A DNA stretch of 64,000 nucleotides from Marinobacter litoralis. GTDB taxonomy: Bacteria; Pseudomonadota; Gammaproteobacteria; Pseudomonadales; Oleiphilaceae. Of the stretch, positions 28,878 through 39,266 are shown one piece after another (position 1 is the first letter of the stretch; every line of letters begins with the position of its first letter). The DNA lies in NCBI RefSeq assembly GCF_016427555.1, contig NZ_JAELVS010000005.1, positions 124,001 through 188,000 of the forward strand, read 5' to 3'. Under the pieces are notes generated by a model. The model ran no database searches, was not told where the DNA came from, and saw only the letters and a list, made by a program, of their open reading frames with translations. Both the position numbers and the translations under genes were made by a program.

Positions 28878-30035
28878 TTATTTGCCCAGCATGGAACGGG
28901 CAATGACCTCTTTCATAATTTCCGAGGTACCGGCATAAATCGTCTGAACACGGGCATCCACAAAGAAGCGCGAAATCGGATATTCCCGCGTGTAACCATA
29001 CCCCCCGAACAATTGCAGGCATTCGTGGGCAATATCACACTGCATTTCAGTCAGCATCAATTTCAGAACCGCGGCATCGGTCGCATTCATGCTGCCTTGG
29101 TGGTATTTAGCAACACACTGGTTCAGGTAAGCTCGGGCCATATCAATACGAGCACGAGCCTCTGCCAGTTTGAAGCGGGTATTCTGGAAATCAGCAATGC
29201 GCTGGCCAAAAGCTTGCCGCTGTTGCACGTAATCGAGTGTCAACGCCAGCGCACCCTCGGAGGCACCAATAGCCTGAGCTCCAACGCCCAAACGTTCCCG
29301 GGGCAACTCCTGCATCAGATAAACAAAGCCTTTATCTTCTTCACCCAACAAAGCGTCTTCGGGCACGACCAGATCCGAGAAAAACAACTCAGCAGTATCG
29401 CTGGCGTGCTGGCCAATTTTTTTGATGCCCTTGCCACGGGAAAAGCCTGGTAAACGAGTATCCACCAGAAAAAGCGAGACACCTTTCGCGCCAGCTTGAG
29501 GGTTTGTTTTCGCGCACACTATCACCAGATCAGCCTGCAAACCGTTAGTTATAAACACCTTGGCCCCGTTAATTTTCCAGCCCTCTGCAGTGCGCTCAGC
29601 GGTGGTTCGCATTGCAGCCAGGTCGCTGCCCGCACCCGGCTCGGTCATGGCAATCGCACCCAGCACCTCACCCGAACTCATCCGCGGTAACCAAGCCTGA
29701 TTCTGCATTTCAGAACCTAAATGCAGGATATAAGGCATCACGATATTGGCGTGAATGTTATAGCCCGAAGCCAATCCACCGAACCCCATACGTGCCGTTT
29801 CTTCGATGGCTAGCTGGCTGATTTCGAAACTCGCCCCCGCGCCGCCGTACTTCTCGGGCAAATCAATACCCAGCATGCCAGCCTCGCCCAACGTATTCCA
29901 AAGGGCTCGAGGGAGCTCACCGGCTTCTTCCCACTGCTCGTAAAAAGGTGCCACTTCCTGCTCCAGAGCCCGAACAATCATCGTCTGGAAAAGTTCGATC
30001 TCAGCCTGCTCTTTTGGCATGTGCGTTCTCGCCAT
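28878..30035 (-). CDS. acyl-CoA dehydrogenase, second branched-chain type
   Basis: The 385-residue FAD enzyme has the motif AIAMTEPGAGSDLAAMRT, LFGGYGYTREYPISR and an IYAGTSEIM C terminus. As in its neighbour, the canonical catalytic Glu before GTSE is replaced (Ala), and the base is likely the Glu in LPRERLGVG. It is closely similar in length and layout to the dehydrogenase at 25.6 kb, which suggests an old duplication with divergent acyl-chain preference. It heads the unit with the second thiolase. A short divergent space separates it from the AraC-type gene. Confidence 0.9.
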   Translation of the reverse strand: MARTHMPKEQAEIELFQTMIVRALEQEVAPFYEQWEEAGELPRALWNTLGEAGMLGIDLPEKYGGAGASFEISQLAIEETARMGFGGLASGYNIHANIVMPYILHLGSEMQNQAWLPRMSSGEVLGAIAMTEPGAGSDLAAMRTTAERTAEGWKINGAKVFITNGLQADLVIVCAKTNPQAGAKGVSLFLVDTRLPGFSRGKGIKKIGQHASDTAELFFSDLVVPEDALLGEEDKGFVYLMQELPRERLGVGAQAIGASEGALALTLDYVQQRQAFGQRIADFQNTRFKLAEARARIDMARAYLNQCVAKYHQGSMNATDAAVLKLMLTEMQCDIAHECLQLFGGYGYTREYPISRFFVDARVQTIYAGTSEIMKEVIARSMLGK

Positions 30036-30142
30036 TTATTCAATGAGTTAAAAGAGGTCATCATTTAACTCCGTATCGCGAAGGGCTAGAATGATCCTAC
30101 TTGCCGAAAAAATTGACCTGTTAGGCACTAACACGGAACCCA

Positions 30143-31150
30143 ATGGCCAAACCCCACATTGCAAATCACTACCTGCAAGCCACGATACGAGGGGCTCAGC
30201 GTCAAGGCCATGATGCCTGCTCGCTGCTGACTCAGGCTGACATTCCCCATGACTGGCTGGGCCACCCGGAGCAACTGATCACTGAGCAGCAACTGACGCA
30301 CCTGATCAAATCGGTCTGGCGCGCTACTCGGGATGAGTTTTTGGGAATGTCATCGGAACGCTGTAATAACGGCACCTTTGCGCTTATGTGCGAGTACTGC
30401 ATAAGCTCTGCCACACTGGGTGCAGTTCTTCGAAAAAGCGCCCATTTTTACCGGATTGTCTGCAACAACCTGGACATTGCCATGGAGGCCCACGACAAAC
30501 AGGTATTTTTTCGCCTGCATCTCAAAGATGCCCGGAACGATACCGACCACCTACTTCAGGAATTTCTCATCCTGATGTGGGAGCGAATGTCGTGCTGGCT
30601 CGTTGACCAACAAATCCCCTTTGCCCACACACAATTCAACTACCCGGCTCCCGACCATGAGGCCGAATACCAAGCCATGTATCCGGGAGAGTTAAAATTC
30701 AATCAAGGCGTATGCGGATTCCAGTTGCATGAGAAATTCCTTCACCTCCCGGTTGTACGCAACGAACAAGAACTCCGGGAATTCCTGCAGGCTGCTCCCG
30801 CCTATATCTTGCACCGCCCCAGCCAGGACGAAAGCCTGCGTTTGCGGATTCAGGCACTGCTTGCGCGATACGACTACGCGGACATGCCGGGTCTAACGAC
30901 CCTTGGGGAACTCCTACACATGACCCCCCGAAACATTGGTCGCAAACTGCAGGATGAAGGCACCTCGCTTCGAAAAATCAAGGAGGCTCAGCGCAGGGAA
31001 CACGCCGTACGCCTGATGACCATCGAAAACCTGAGCATTGCCGAGGTCAGCGAACAACTTGGGTTCTCAGAAACCGCAGCCTTCTCCAGAGCCTTCAAAC
31101 GCTGGACTGGTTTCTCTCCCACCCGATGGCAAAGCACCCGCAACCACTAG
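30143..31150 (+). CDS. AraC family transcription regulator
   Basis: The 335-residue protein has an N-terminal arabinose-binding-like sensor domain of the OruR/ArgR-type AraC group (residues about 15-210). The C-terminal double helix-turn-helix (about 235-330) has recognition-helix context IAEVSEQLGFSETAAFSRAF and the closing KRWTGFSPTRW motif. It is divergent from the dehydrogenase-thiolase unit and directly upstream of an acyl-CoA synthetase, so it is a good candidate regulator of both. The ligand is unknown; a fatty acid or acyl-CoA would fit the setting. Confidence 0.9.
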   Translation: MAKPHIANHYLQATIRGAQRQGHDACSLLTQADIPHDWLGHPEQLITEQQLTHLIKSVWRATRDEFLGMSSERCNNGTFALMCEYCISSATLGAVLRKSAHFYRIVCNNLDIAMEAHDKQVFFRLHLKDARNDTDHLLQEFLILMWERMSCWLVDQQIPFAHTQFNYPAPDHEAEYQAMYPGELKFNQGVCGFQLHEKFLHLPVVRNEQELREFLQAAPAYILHRPSQDESLRLRIQALLARYDYADMPGLTTLGELLHMTPRNIGRKLQDEGTSLRKIKEAQRREHAVRLMTIENLSIAEVSEQLGFSETAAFSRAFKRWTGFSPTRWQSTRNH

Positions 31151-31262
31151 CCCTTTGTCCGATCAGGTCAACTTTTTCGACCAACACGGTCATTCCCTCA
31201 CGGCCCCGGTCTTTGCCTTAATGGCAGGCAAACTGACAAACAACAAGCATAAGAGACAGAGT

Positions 31263-32858
31263 ATGGTTAATTCCGTGAACACCATGACTGCGGACAAACA
31301 GAGCCACGTCCATCGCGCGTTACGCAACACCATTGGCGATGCCATAGCCCGCTCAGCAGCATGCCATCGAAACAAAATTGCCCTGGCTTTCTCAGATCGA
31401 CAGTGGACCTACAGCGACATTGAAGCCGCCAGCAACCGCATTGCCCATCAGCTGTTGGCGATGGGCCTAAACCAAGGCGACCGAGTAGCCGCCTACGGAA
31501 AAAATTCCGACGCATACGTACTGCTGTGGCTGGCGTGCAGCAAGGCGGGGCTGATTCACGTACCGGTAAACTACGCATTGGTCGAACACGAACTGGTATA
31601 CGTGCTGAACCAATCCAGCGCTCGCGCACTTTTTTATGACACCGACTTGCATGCTCAGGTGACCGCCGTGAGCTCTGACGTTCGCATAGACTATCTAGGC
31701 ACCCTTCACAACGCAGACGGCCATCATGACATCCTCACCATGGCTCGCTCCGACGCCAGTGCTCAGCCACCGGAAATCGAACTGGCCGATACCGACGTCG
31801 TACAGATTTTATATACCTCCGGCACCACGTCAGATCCAAAAGGCGCCATGCACACTCACCGCTCTTTGCTGACCGAATACAGCGCAACTCAATACCATCT
31901 GGACATTCGCTCCGACGACCGCTGCCTGGCAGCTCTGCCGCTGTACCATTCGGCACAAATGCACGTATTCATGATGCCAATGCTGCTGACTGGAGGTTAC
32001 ACACGACTAATTAGCACACCAACGCCTGACGCCATTCTGAGCATGCTAACCGACGAGCAACTGAACGCATCCTTTGCACCACCGACGGTATGGATTGCTC
32101 TGCTACAGAGCCCGACTTTTGATGCCAGCAGGCTCCAACACCTGAACAAGATTTACTACGGCGCGTCGATCATGCCGGAACAAGTCGTCCGCGATCTTGC
32201 TGAACAACTACCCGAAGCAGGGCTCTATAATTGCTACGGCCAAAGTGAAATCGCGCCACTCGCGACCGTTCTTCTACCCCATGAGCACGCTGAGCGCCCC
32301 ACTTCTGCTGGCCGCCCCCTGCAAACCGTGCTGACCCGAATTGTTGACCCGGTCACCGGACAAGACTGTCAGATTGGTGAGCAAGGTGAGATTGTCCACC
32401 GGTCGCCACAATTGATGGTGGGCTACTGGGACAAACCCGAAGCCACAGAAGAAGCGTTTAGAAACGGGTGGTTCCACTCCGGAGACCTCGGCTACCAAGA
32501 CGACGCTGGCTATATCTACATCATCGATCGAATCAAAGATGTCGTTAACACCGGCGGCGTATTGGTGGCCAGTCGAGATGTTGAGGAAGCGCTGTACCAA
32601 CACCCCTCAGTTGCCGAAGTCGCCGTCATTGGCGTTCCCGACGAGAAATGGATCGAAGCGATCTGCGCCATCACCGTGATACGAGACGGCCACCCTCACG
32701 ATGCCGATGCTCTACTGGCGCACGCCAAAGCTCAACTGGCAGGGTTCAAAGTGCCAAAACACATACACTTTGTGAACGAATTACCGAAAAACAGTGCCGG
32801 CAAACTGCTCAAACGCACATTGAGAGAGCAGTTTGTGAATTCAACTAACGAAGCTTGA
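31263..32858 (+). CDS. AMP-binding acyl-CoA synthetase
   Basis: The 531-residue ANL-superfamily ligase has the phosphate-binding loop LYTSGTTSDPKGAMHTH, the adenylate motif YNCYGQSEIAP, the hinge IIDRIKDVVNTGG and the catalytic lysine near the C terminus (KNSAGKLLKRTL). It activates a carboxylic acid to its CoA thioester via an AMP intermediate. The start at 31263 was chosen because the reading frame upstream of it runs back through the end of the AraC gene. It stands 112 bases after that gene, probably co-regulated. The substrate is probably a short- or branched-chain acid, by context. Confidence 0.9.
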   Translation: MVNSVNTMTADKQSHVHRALRNTIGDAIARSAACHRNKIALAFSDRQWTYSDIEAASNRIAHQLLAMGLNQGDRVAAYGKNSDAYVLLWLACSKAGLIHVPVNYALVEHELVYVLNQSSARALFYDTDLHAQVTAVSSDVRIDYLGTLHNADGHHDILTMARSDASAQPPEIELADTDVVQILYTSGTTSDPKGAMHTHRSLLTEYSATQYHLDIRSDDRCLAALPLYHSAQMHVFMMPMLLTGGYTRLISTPTPDAILSMLTDEQLNASFAPPTVWIALLQSPTFDASRLQHLNKIYYGASIMPEQVVRDLAEQLPEAGLYNCYGQSEIAPLATVLLPHEHAERPTSAGRPLQTVLTRIVDPVTGQDCQIGEQGEIVHRSPQLMVGYWDKPEATEEAFRNGWFHSGDLGYQDDAGYIYIIDRIKDVVNTGGVLVASRDVEEALYQHPSVAEVAVIGVPDEKWIEAICAITVIRDGHPHDADALLAHAKAQLAGFKVPKHIHFVNELPKNSAGKLLKRTLREQFVNSTNEA

Positions 32859-32973
32859 ACATCCCCGGCACCCGGTATCGGGTGCCCCTCCCCCCGTATC
32901 GCCTGCAAAACACGTACAATCCTCCGCCGATCAATGGCATACGCCTCAAATCAAGTTTTAATTCAAGAACGCC

Positions 32974-32989
32974 TTTACGTTTACGTAAA
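32974..32989. promoter_or_regulatory. predicted LiuR operator upstream of liuR
   Basis: The sequence TTTACGTTTACGTAAA matches TTTACGTNNACGTAAA, with 12-bp palindrome GTTTACGTAAAC inside it. It lies 38 bases before the liuR start, the position expected for autoregulation and control of the whole liu operon. Confidence 0.8.
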
Positions 32990-33027
32990 CTTCAACTAAC
33001 CTAAGAAAAAATCGTATGAGAATAATC

Positions 33028-33480
33028 ATGAGCGACAAACGAACTTTCAGCATCAGCGAGCTCTCCCAAGAGTTCGACATCACCACCCGAAGCATCCGCT
33101 TCTATGAAGACCAAGGCCTGCTGAAGCCTTCGCGGCGCGGCCAGACCCGAATCTTCAGTACCAAAGACAGGGTCCGGTTAAAGCTGATCCTGCGCGGCAA
33201 ACGCATGGGATTTTCTCTGGGCCAGACCAAAGAGCTGTTTGACCTTTGGGATGAAACCCTGACCGGTAACGAGAAGCAACTGCTGAAAATGCTGGAAATT
33301 CTGGCCGACCGGCGAGCGCATCTAGAGCAACAAAAAGCCGACCTCGCTATGGCCGAGATGGAAATGGATAACGCCGAAGCAAGATGCAGAGAGGCGCTTG
33401 CCGACGTACAGAAAAAGAAAGAAGCCCATAGTCCGGGCACACAACAACATGAGGAGACTGCCGCCGAAGGTGGCAGATAA
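33028..33480 (+). CDS. liuR: MerR family regulator of leucine/isovalerate degradation
   Basis: The roughly 150-residue protein has an N-terminal MerR winged helix-turn-helix (FSISELSQEFDITTRSIRFY, about residues 5-75), a dimerisation coiled coil and a variable C terminus. Position as the first gene before liuABCDE and sequence style fit LiuR, the regulator known for this pathway in gammaproteobacteria. Of two in-frame ATGs (33016, 33028) I prefer the second, which has GAGA 6 bases upstream. It probably binds the three palindromes at 27604, 32974 and 62240. Confidence 0.88.
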   Translation: MSDKRTFSISELSQEFDITTRSIRFYEDQGLLKPSRRGQTRIFSTKDRVRLKLILRGKRMGFSLGQTKELFDLWDETLTGNEKQLLKMLEILADRRAHLEQQKADLAMAEMEMDNAEARCREALADVQKKKEAHSPGTQQHEETAAEGGR

Positions 33481-33516
33481 CCGAAACCCAATATCAAAAC
33501 AAAAAGGTAGCCGACC

Positions 33517-34683
33517 ATGAAGTCACAATACTCAGAGCTGAATTTCGGCCTTGGCGAAACCCTCGACATGCTACGCGAGCAGATTAACAGCTTCGCCGCG
33601 TCTGAAATTGCACCCCGGGCCGAGGAAATCGACCGCAACAACGAATTCCCCATGGATCTGTGGCGGAAAATGGGCGACATGGGCTTGCTGGGTATTACCG
33701 TCAAAGAAGAATACGGCGGCTCCGACATGGGCTACCTGGCGCACGTAATTGCCATGGAAGAAATTAGCCGCGCGTCCGCCTCTGTCGGCCTCTCCTACGG
33801 TGCCCACTCCAACCTGTGTGTGAACCAGATTCACCGCAACGGCACCGAAGAACAAAAACAGAAATACCTACCGAAGCTCGTCAGCGGTGAGCACGTTGGT
33901 GCCCTGGCCATGTCCGAGCCCAACGCCGGCTCCGACGTCATCTCCATGAAGCTCCACGCCCGGGACGAAGGCGACCACTACGTCCTCAACGGCAACAAAA
34001 TGTGGATCACCAACGGCCCGGACGCCAACACCTACGTCATCTACGCCAAAACCGATCCCAAGGGCGGCTCCAAAGGCGTCACCGCCTTTATCGTAGAACG
34101 CGACTACCCGGGCTTCAGCCGCCACCAGAAACTCGACAAACTCGGCATGCGCGGCTCCAACACCTGCGAACTGGTGTTCGAAGACTGCAAAGTTCCGAAA
34201 GAAAACGTACTTGGCGGTGTCGGTAACGGCGCTAAAGTCCTGATGAGCGGCCTGGACTACGAGCGCCTCGTCCTGTCCGGTGGCCCGCTGGGCATCATGC
34301 AAGCAGCCATGGACGTAACCGTGCCCTACATCCGCGAGCGCAAACAGTTCGGCCAGGCCATCGGCGAGTTCGAACTGGTACAAGGCAAAGTTGCCGACAT
34401 GTACACCTGGATGAACAGCGCAAAATCCTACGTCTACATGGTCGCCATGTCCGCCGACCGCGGTGAAACCACCCGCAAAGACGCCGCCGGCGCCATCCTC
34501 TACTCCGCTGAAATGGCCACCAAACTGGCGCTGGATAGCATCCAGTTGTTAGGCGGCAACGGCTACATCAACGAATACCCCACCGGCCGACTGCTGCGCG
34601 ATGCCAAGCTGTACGAAATCGGTGCGGGTACGTCTGAAATCCGCCGGATGCTCATCGGCAGAGAGCTGTTTCTGAATAAGTAA
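33517..34683 (+). CDS. liuA: isovaleryl-CoA dehydrogenase
   Basis: The 388-residue FAD enzyme oxidises isovaleryl-CoA to 3-methylcrotonyl-CoA, the committed step of leucine breakdown. It has the FAD motif [18 protein letters not shown] and the isovaleryl-CoA-dehydrogenase-specific catalytic base E249 in [15 protein letters not shown], while the usual C-terminal Glu is Ala in GAGTSEIRR. It follows liuR by 36 bases and begins the structural genes. Substrate assignment is strong because motif and operon agree. Confidence 0.95.
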   Translation: MKSQYSELNFGLGETLDMLREQINSFAASEIAPRAEEIDRNNEFPMDLWRKMGDMGLLGITVKEEYGGSDMGYLAHVIAMEEISRASASVGLSYGAHSNLCVNQIHRNGTEEQKQKYLPKLVSGEHVGALAMSEPNAGSDVISMKLHARDEGDHYVLNGNKMWITNGPDANTYVIYAKTDPKGGSKGVTAFIVERDYPGFSRHQKLDKLGMRGSNTCELVFEDCKVPKENVLGGVGNGAKVLMSGLDYERLVLSGGPLGIMQAAMDVTVPYIRERKQFGQAIGEFELVQGKVADMYTWMNSAKSYVYMVAMSADRGETTRKDAAGAILYSAEMATKLALDSIQLLGGNGYINEYPTGRLLRDAKLYEIGAGTSEIRRMLIGRELFLNK

Positions 34684-34720
34684 AACGAAAAGACTCCAGC
34701 TCCCAATGTATGACAAGGGG

Positions 34721-34820
34721 CTGGAGGGGTGTCGTTCCGAAAATGTCGTAGGCCATGGATGGCCGGAGAGAAGCGCACACGGACGTGCTTGTAGCGGTTT
34801 TCGGAACGACACCCCTCCAG
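34721..34820. repeat. ERIC-like palindromic repeat between liuA and liuB
   Basis: A perfect 23-bp inverted repeat (34721-34743 with 34798-34820, starting CTGGAGGGGTGTCG) encloses an inner segment with GGCCATGGATGGCC. The 168-base liuA-liuB gap consists mostly of this element. It would form a long hairpin within the operon mRNA and may set the expression ratio of liuA to the distal genes. Confidence 0.75.
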
Positions 34821-34851
34821 TCCCGCGCCCCAAAGCGAGGGACCACGACAA

Positions 34852-36459
34852 ATGACAATTCTCCAAAACAAAATAAATCCAAGATCGGACGAATTCCTGG
34901 CCAATCAAGAGGCTATGCAACAAGCTGTCGCCGACCTCCGGAATAAAGTCGATAGAATTCACCAGGGCGGCGGGCCGGATTACCAAAAACGCCACACCGA
35001 CCGAGGCAAACTCCTGCCCCGCGAGCGCATCAACCGCCTGTTGGACGACGGCTCGCCATTCCTGGAAATCGGCCAGTTCGCCGCCTACAACGTCTACGAC
35101 GAAGAAGTCCCCGCAGCAGGCGTGGTTGCCGGCGTCGGCCGTGTATCCGGCACCGAATGCATGATCATCGCCAACGACGCCACCGTCAAAGGCGGCAGCT
35201 ACTACCCGCTAACCGTCAAAAAACACCTGCGGGCACAAGAAATCGCCATGGAAAACCGCCTGCCCTGCATCTACCTGGTAGATTCCGGCGGCGCCAACCT
35301 GCCAAGGCAAGACGAAGTCTTCCCTGACCGCGACCACTTCGGCCGCATCTTCTACAACCAAGCCAGAATGTCCGCCGACGACATTCCCCAGATCGCAGTT
35401 GTCATGGGCCTGTGCACCGCAGGCGGCGCTTACGTGCCCGCCATGGCCGACGAATCCATCATCGTACGCAACCAAGGCACCATCTTTCTGGCCGGCCCAC
35501 CACTGGTGAAAGCTGCCACCGGTGAAGTTGTCAGCGCCGAAGACCTCGGCGGAGCCGACGTCCACTGCAAAATCTCAGGAGTTGCCGACCACTACGCAGA
35601 AAACGACGCGCACGCACTGGAAATCGCCCGCCGCTGTGTGGCCAACCTGAACCGCCGCAAGCCGGTCCCGGTTGAAGTGCAAAAACCCAAAGCACCGCTC
35701 TACGACCAAAACGAAATTTACGGCATCGTCGGCACCGATTTGCGCAAACAGTTTGACGTACGAGACGTGATCTCGCGCATCGTCGATGGCTCCGAATTCG
35801 ACGAATTCAAACGCTATTACGGCTCCACCCTGGTCACCGGCTTTGCCCACATCCACGGTTACCCGGTCGGCATCATCGCCAACAACGGCATCCTGTTCAG
35901 CGAATCCGCCCAGAAAGGCGCGCACTTCGTCGAACTCTGCTGCCAGCGCAACATCCCGTTGCTGTTCCTGCAAAACATCACCGGCTTCATGGTCGGGCAG
36001 AAACACGAAGCCGAAGGCATCGCCAAACACGGGGCCAAAATGGTGATGGCCGTGGCCTGTGCCAACGTACCTAAAATTACCGTCCTGATTGGCGGCAGTT
36101 ACGGTGCCGGCAACTATGGCATGTGTGGCCGAGCCTACAGCCCGGATTTCCTGTGGATGTGGCCCAACGCCCGTATCTCCGTAATGGGTGGTGAACAGGC
36201 TGCCGGCGTGCTGGCTCAGGTACGCCGTGAAGGCCTGGAGCGCAAAGGCCAAAGCTGGAGCGCCGAAGAAGAGGCTGAATTCAAAAAGCCGATCACCGAA
36301 ACCTACGAACACCAAGGCCACCCTTACTACGCCAGCGCACGGCTCTGGGACGACGGCGTCATCGACCCGGCCCAGACTCGCGAAGTGGTCGCATTAAGCC
36401 TGTCTGCCACCCTCAACCGACCCGCCAAGCCCACGCGCTTTGGCGTGTTCCGCATGTAA
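34852..36459 (+). CDS. liuB: methylcrotonyl-CoA carboxylase, carboxyltransferase (beta) subunit
   Basis: The 535-residue protein carries the two crotonase-like carboxyltransferase lobes: N lobe with [18 protein letters not shown] lobe with [20 protein letters not shown] and [14 protein letters not shown]. It transfers carboxylate from biotin on LiuD to 3-methylcrotonyl-CoA. Length fits the MCC beta subunit (about 535). liuC follows after 12 bases. The ATG lies inside a weak ribosome-site context next to the upstream repeat. Confidence 0.95.
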   Translation: MTILQNKINPRSDEFLANQEAMQQAVADLRNKVDRIHQGGGPDYQKRHTDRGKLLPRERINRLLDDGSPFLEIGQFAAYNVYDEEVPAAGVVAGVGRVSGTECMIIANDATVKGGSYYPLTVKKHLRAQEIAMENRLPCIYLVDSGGANLPRQDEVFPDRDHFGRIFYNQARMSADDIPQIAVVMGLCTAGGAYVPAMADESIIVRNQGTIFLAGPPLVKAATGEVVSAEDLGGADVHCKISGVADHYAENDAHALEIARRCVANLNRRKPVPVEVQKPKAPLYDQNEIYGIVGTDLRKQFDVRDVISRIVDGSEFDEFKRYYGSTLVTGFAHIHGYPVGIIANNGILFSESAQKGAHFVELCCQRNIPLLFLQNITGFMVGQKHEAEGIAKHGAKMVMAVACANVPKITVLIGGSYGAGNYGMCGRAYSPDFLWMWPNARISVMGGEQAAGVLAQVRREGLERKGQSWSAEEEAEFKKPITETYEHQGHPYYASARLWDDGVIDPAQTREVVALSLSATLNRPAKPTRFGVFRM

Positions 36460-36471
36460 AGGAGCGCCGAC

Positions 36472-37278
36472 ATGTCACACCAACACTCAGCGGTTCTGAT
36501 GCACCAGCGGGATAACGGTATCTCCGAGATCGTGCTCAACCGACCCGACAAACGCAACGCGTTCGACGATGCCATCATTCAACAGCTTATTCAGGCATTC
36601 GAATACGTCGATCGTGACCCGGAAACCCAGATTGTCATTCTGCGCTCGGAAGGCAAACACTTCTCTGCGGGGGCAGATCTCGGCTGGATGCGGCGCATGG
36701 CCGACAACACTCGCCAGGAAAACCTGGACGACTCCCGTGAGCTGGCCCGGTTGATGAACATCCTCAATCACCTCTCCAAGCCGGTGATCGGACTGGTTCA
36801 AGGCGCAGCCTTCGGCGGTGCGGTAGGCCTCGCAGCCTGTTGCGACATTGTGCTGGCAACCGAATCCGCCAGCTTCTGCCTGAGCGAAGTCAAACTCGGC
36901 CTTATCCCCGCCGCCATCAGCCCATACGTAGTGCGGGCGATTGGCGAGCGACAGGCAAGGCGGTATTTCCTGTCGGCCGAAGTATTCAGCGCGAGCGAAG
37001 CGCAGCAGTTCGGGCTGGTACACATTGTTTGCGACGACGAACAAGCCTTGCAGGCCCGCTGTACTGAACTACTGAAACACATGGCCAATAACGGCCCGCA
37101 GGCCATGAAAGCCGCCAAGGATCTGGTCTTTGCCGTTAGCCACAAGCCCATTACCGCAGAACTGATCGACGACACCGCACAGCGCATCGCCGATATCCGC
37201 GTGGGTGAAGAAGGTCAGGAAGGGCTCAGCGCCTTCCTGAACAAACGAAAGGCCAGTTGGATTCCGGAGACACAATAA
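36472..37278 (+). CDS. liuC: 3-methylglutaconyl-CoA hydratase
   Basis: The 268-residue crotonase-superfamily enzyme hydrates 3-methylglutaconyl-CoA to HMG-CoA. The oxyanion-hole segments are HFSAGADLGWM and LVQGAAFGGAVGLAACCD, and the ESASFCLSEVKLGLIPA stretch holds a typical active-site acidic residue. It lies in the canonical place between liuB and liuD and its stop overlaps the liuD start by one base (TAATG). The start has AAGGAGCG 7 bases upstream. Confidence 0.94.
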   Translation: MSHQHSAVLMHQRDNGISEIVLNRPDKRNAFDDAIIQQLIQAFEYVDRDPETQIVILRSEGKHFSAGADLGWMRRMADNTRQENLDDSRELARLMNILNHLSKPVIGLVQGAAFGGAVGLAACCDIVLATESASFCLSEVKLGLIPAAISPYVVRAIGERQARRYFLSAEVFSASEAQQFGLVHIVCDDEQALQARCTELLKHMANNGPQAMKAAKDLVFAVSHKPITAELIDDTAQRIADIRVGEEGQEGLSAFLNKRKASWIPETQ

Positions 37279-39266
37279 TGTTTAACAAGATCCTGATTGC
37301 CAACCGGGGCGAAATCGCCTGCCGGATTATCCAAACCGCCCACCGCATGGGCATCCGATGTGTGGCCGTCTATTCCGAAGCGGATGCCGATGCACGGCAC
37401 GTTGCCATGGCAGACGAAGCTTTTCTGATCGGCCCCGCCGCCAGTTCCGAAAGTTACCTGAAAGCCGACAAAATCATTGAGGTCGCCAAAGAAAGCGGCG
37501 CTCAAGCCGTACATCCCGGCTATGGCTTCCTGTCTGAGAACACCGATTTCGCGGAAGCCTGCGAAGCCAACGGCATTGTTTTCATAGGCCCACCGTCTTC
37601 CGCCATTGCGGCCATGGGCTCCAAGTCAGCTGCCAAAGCCATTATGGAAGAAGCGGGCGTGCCGCTGGTGCCGGGTTATCACGGCAGCGACCAAACCCCG
37701 GACCTGCTGAGAGAAGAAGCCGAGAAGTGCGGCTTCCCGTTGCTGCTGAAAGCCGTCGCGGGTGGTGGCGGTAAAGGCATGCGAGTGGTCGAAAACATGG
37801 GCGAGTTTGACGACGCGCTGGCCGCCGCCCAGCGGGAGGCGAAAAACGCCTTCGGCAACCCGGACATGCTGATCGAGCGTTACCTGACTCAGCCCCGGCA
37901 TGTCGAGATCCAAGTGTTCTGCGACCAGCACGGGAACGGCATTTATCTGGCAGAGCGCGACTGCTCAGTACAGCGCCGACACCAGAAAGTACTGGAAGAA
38001 GCCCCGGCCCCCGGGCTGAGCGAAGACACCCGCAAAGCCATGGGCGATGCCGCCGTTCGGGCCGCGCAAGCGATCAACTATGTGGGCGCGGGTACCGTTG
38101 AATTTCTGTACGACGTAGACGGTTCGTTCTTCTTTATGGAAATGAACACCCGCCTGCAGGTGGAGCACCCGGTCACGGAAATGGTCACCGGCCAGGACTT
38201 GGTGGAGTGGCAGTTGAAAGTGGCTTGGGGCGACCCGCTGCCCTTGGTTCAGGAACAGGTTAAAACCCGCGGGCACGCCATCGAGGCTCGTATCTATGCC
38301 GAAGATCCGGATCAGGACTTCCTGCCTGCCACCGGCACCCTCCGTTATCTGAGCACGCCGGACGAATCCGCCCACGTGCGGGTGGATACCGGCGTGACCG
38401 AGGGCGACGAAATCAGCATCCATTACGACCCGATGATCGCCAAGCTCATCGTTTGGGACGAAACCCGGGATCAGGCGGTCAACCGTATGGTGCAGGCCCT
38501 GGAGCATTACCGCATCGCCGGCCTGAAAACTAATATCCGGTTTTTGCATGCCTCCGTGGACAGCCAGCCCTTCCGTCAGGCTGACCTGACCACCAACTTT
38601 ATTGCCACACACGAGTCGCTCCTGTTCCCGAAACCCAAGCTGGATCTGGACAAGGCGCTGGTGCTGGCCGCCGGCTTCATTCTGGAACACCGGAAATCCG
38701 TCGAACCGGTCACTGCCGATCCCTGGTCGCCGTTTGGCCGGAAGAACAGCTGGCGCATGAATTCGGAATTCGCTCAGCCACTGTCCTTGCAGGTGGGTGA
38801 CGACATCCATGAGCTGAAGATTCTGGAGCGGGACGACCGTTATCAGGTACTCGTCGATGACAGCGTGTACCACTTGAACGCCCGTCTGGATGAAGACTAC
38901 CTGCAAGCCGTGCTCAACGGCCACCGGTTGAGCGTGCACGGCAACCTGCACAACAACGAGCTGGTTCTGTTTTACGAAGGCGACACCTTCAAGTGCACCG
39001 TTTATCAAGAGTCTTACGGCCTTGAAGACGTGGCTGGCGAAGGCAGTCTGGCCGCCCCCATGAACGGCGCCATTGTGGCCGTACAAGCGAAAGTGGGCGA
39101 CAAGGTAAGTGCGGGGCAAAGCCTGGTGATCATGGAAGCCATGAAGATGGAGCACGCCATCAAAGCACCGGCCGACGGTGTCGTCAGCGAAATTTTCTAC
39201 GCCGAGGGCGATCAGGTAGCCGAAGGCGCAGAACTGATTGCCATAGACACCGGGGAGGCGGAGTAA
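37278..39266 (+). CDS. liuD: methylcrotonyl-CoA carboxylase, biotin (alpha) subunit
   Basis: The 662-residue protein contains a biotin carboxylase (residues about 1-450: [19 protein letters not shown]-grasp [13 protein letters not shown], and [18 protein letters not shown]) and a C-terminal biotinyl domain with biotin-accepting K623 in [12 protein letters not shown]. It carboxylates biotin with bicarbonate and ATP and passes it to LiuB. An earlier in-frame ATG at 37257 lies inside liuC and was rejected because the family starts at [11 protein letters not shown]. liuE overlaps its stop by one base. Confidence 0.96.
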   Translation: MFNKILIANRGEIACRIIQTAHRMGIRCVAVYSEADADARHVAMADEAFLIGPAASSESYLKADKIIEVAKESGAQAVHPGYGFLSENTDFAEACEANGIVFIGPPSSAIAAMGSKSAAKAIMEEAGVPLVPGYHGSDQTPDLLREEAEKCGFPLLLKAVAGGGGKGMRVVENMGEFDDALAAAQREAKNAFGNPDMLIERYLTQPRHVEIQVFCDQHGNGIYLAERDCSVQRRHQKVLEEAPAPGLSEDTRKAMGDAAVRAAQAINYVGAGTVEFLYDVDGSFFFMEMNTRLQVEHPVTEMVTGQDLVEWQLKVAWGDPLPLVQEQVKTRGHAIEARIYAEDPDQDFLPATGTLRYLSTPDESAHVRVDTGVTEGDEISIHYDPMIAKLIVWDETRDQAVNRMVQALEHYRIAGLKTNIRFLHASVDSQPFRQADLTTNFIATHESLLFPKPKLDLDKALVLAAGFILEHRKSVEPVTADPWSPFGRKNSWRMNSEFAQPLSLQVGDDIHELKILERDDRYQVLVDDSVYHLNARLDEDYLQAVLNGHRLSVHGNLHNNELVLFYEGDTFKCTVYQESYGLEDVAGEGSLAAPMNGAIVAVQAKVGDKVSAGQSLVIMEAMKMEHAIKAPADGVVSEIFYAEGDQVAEGAELIAIDTGEAE

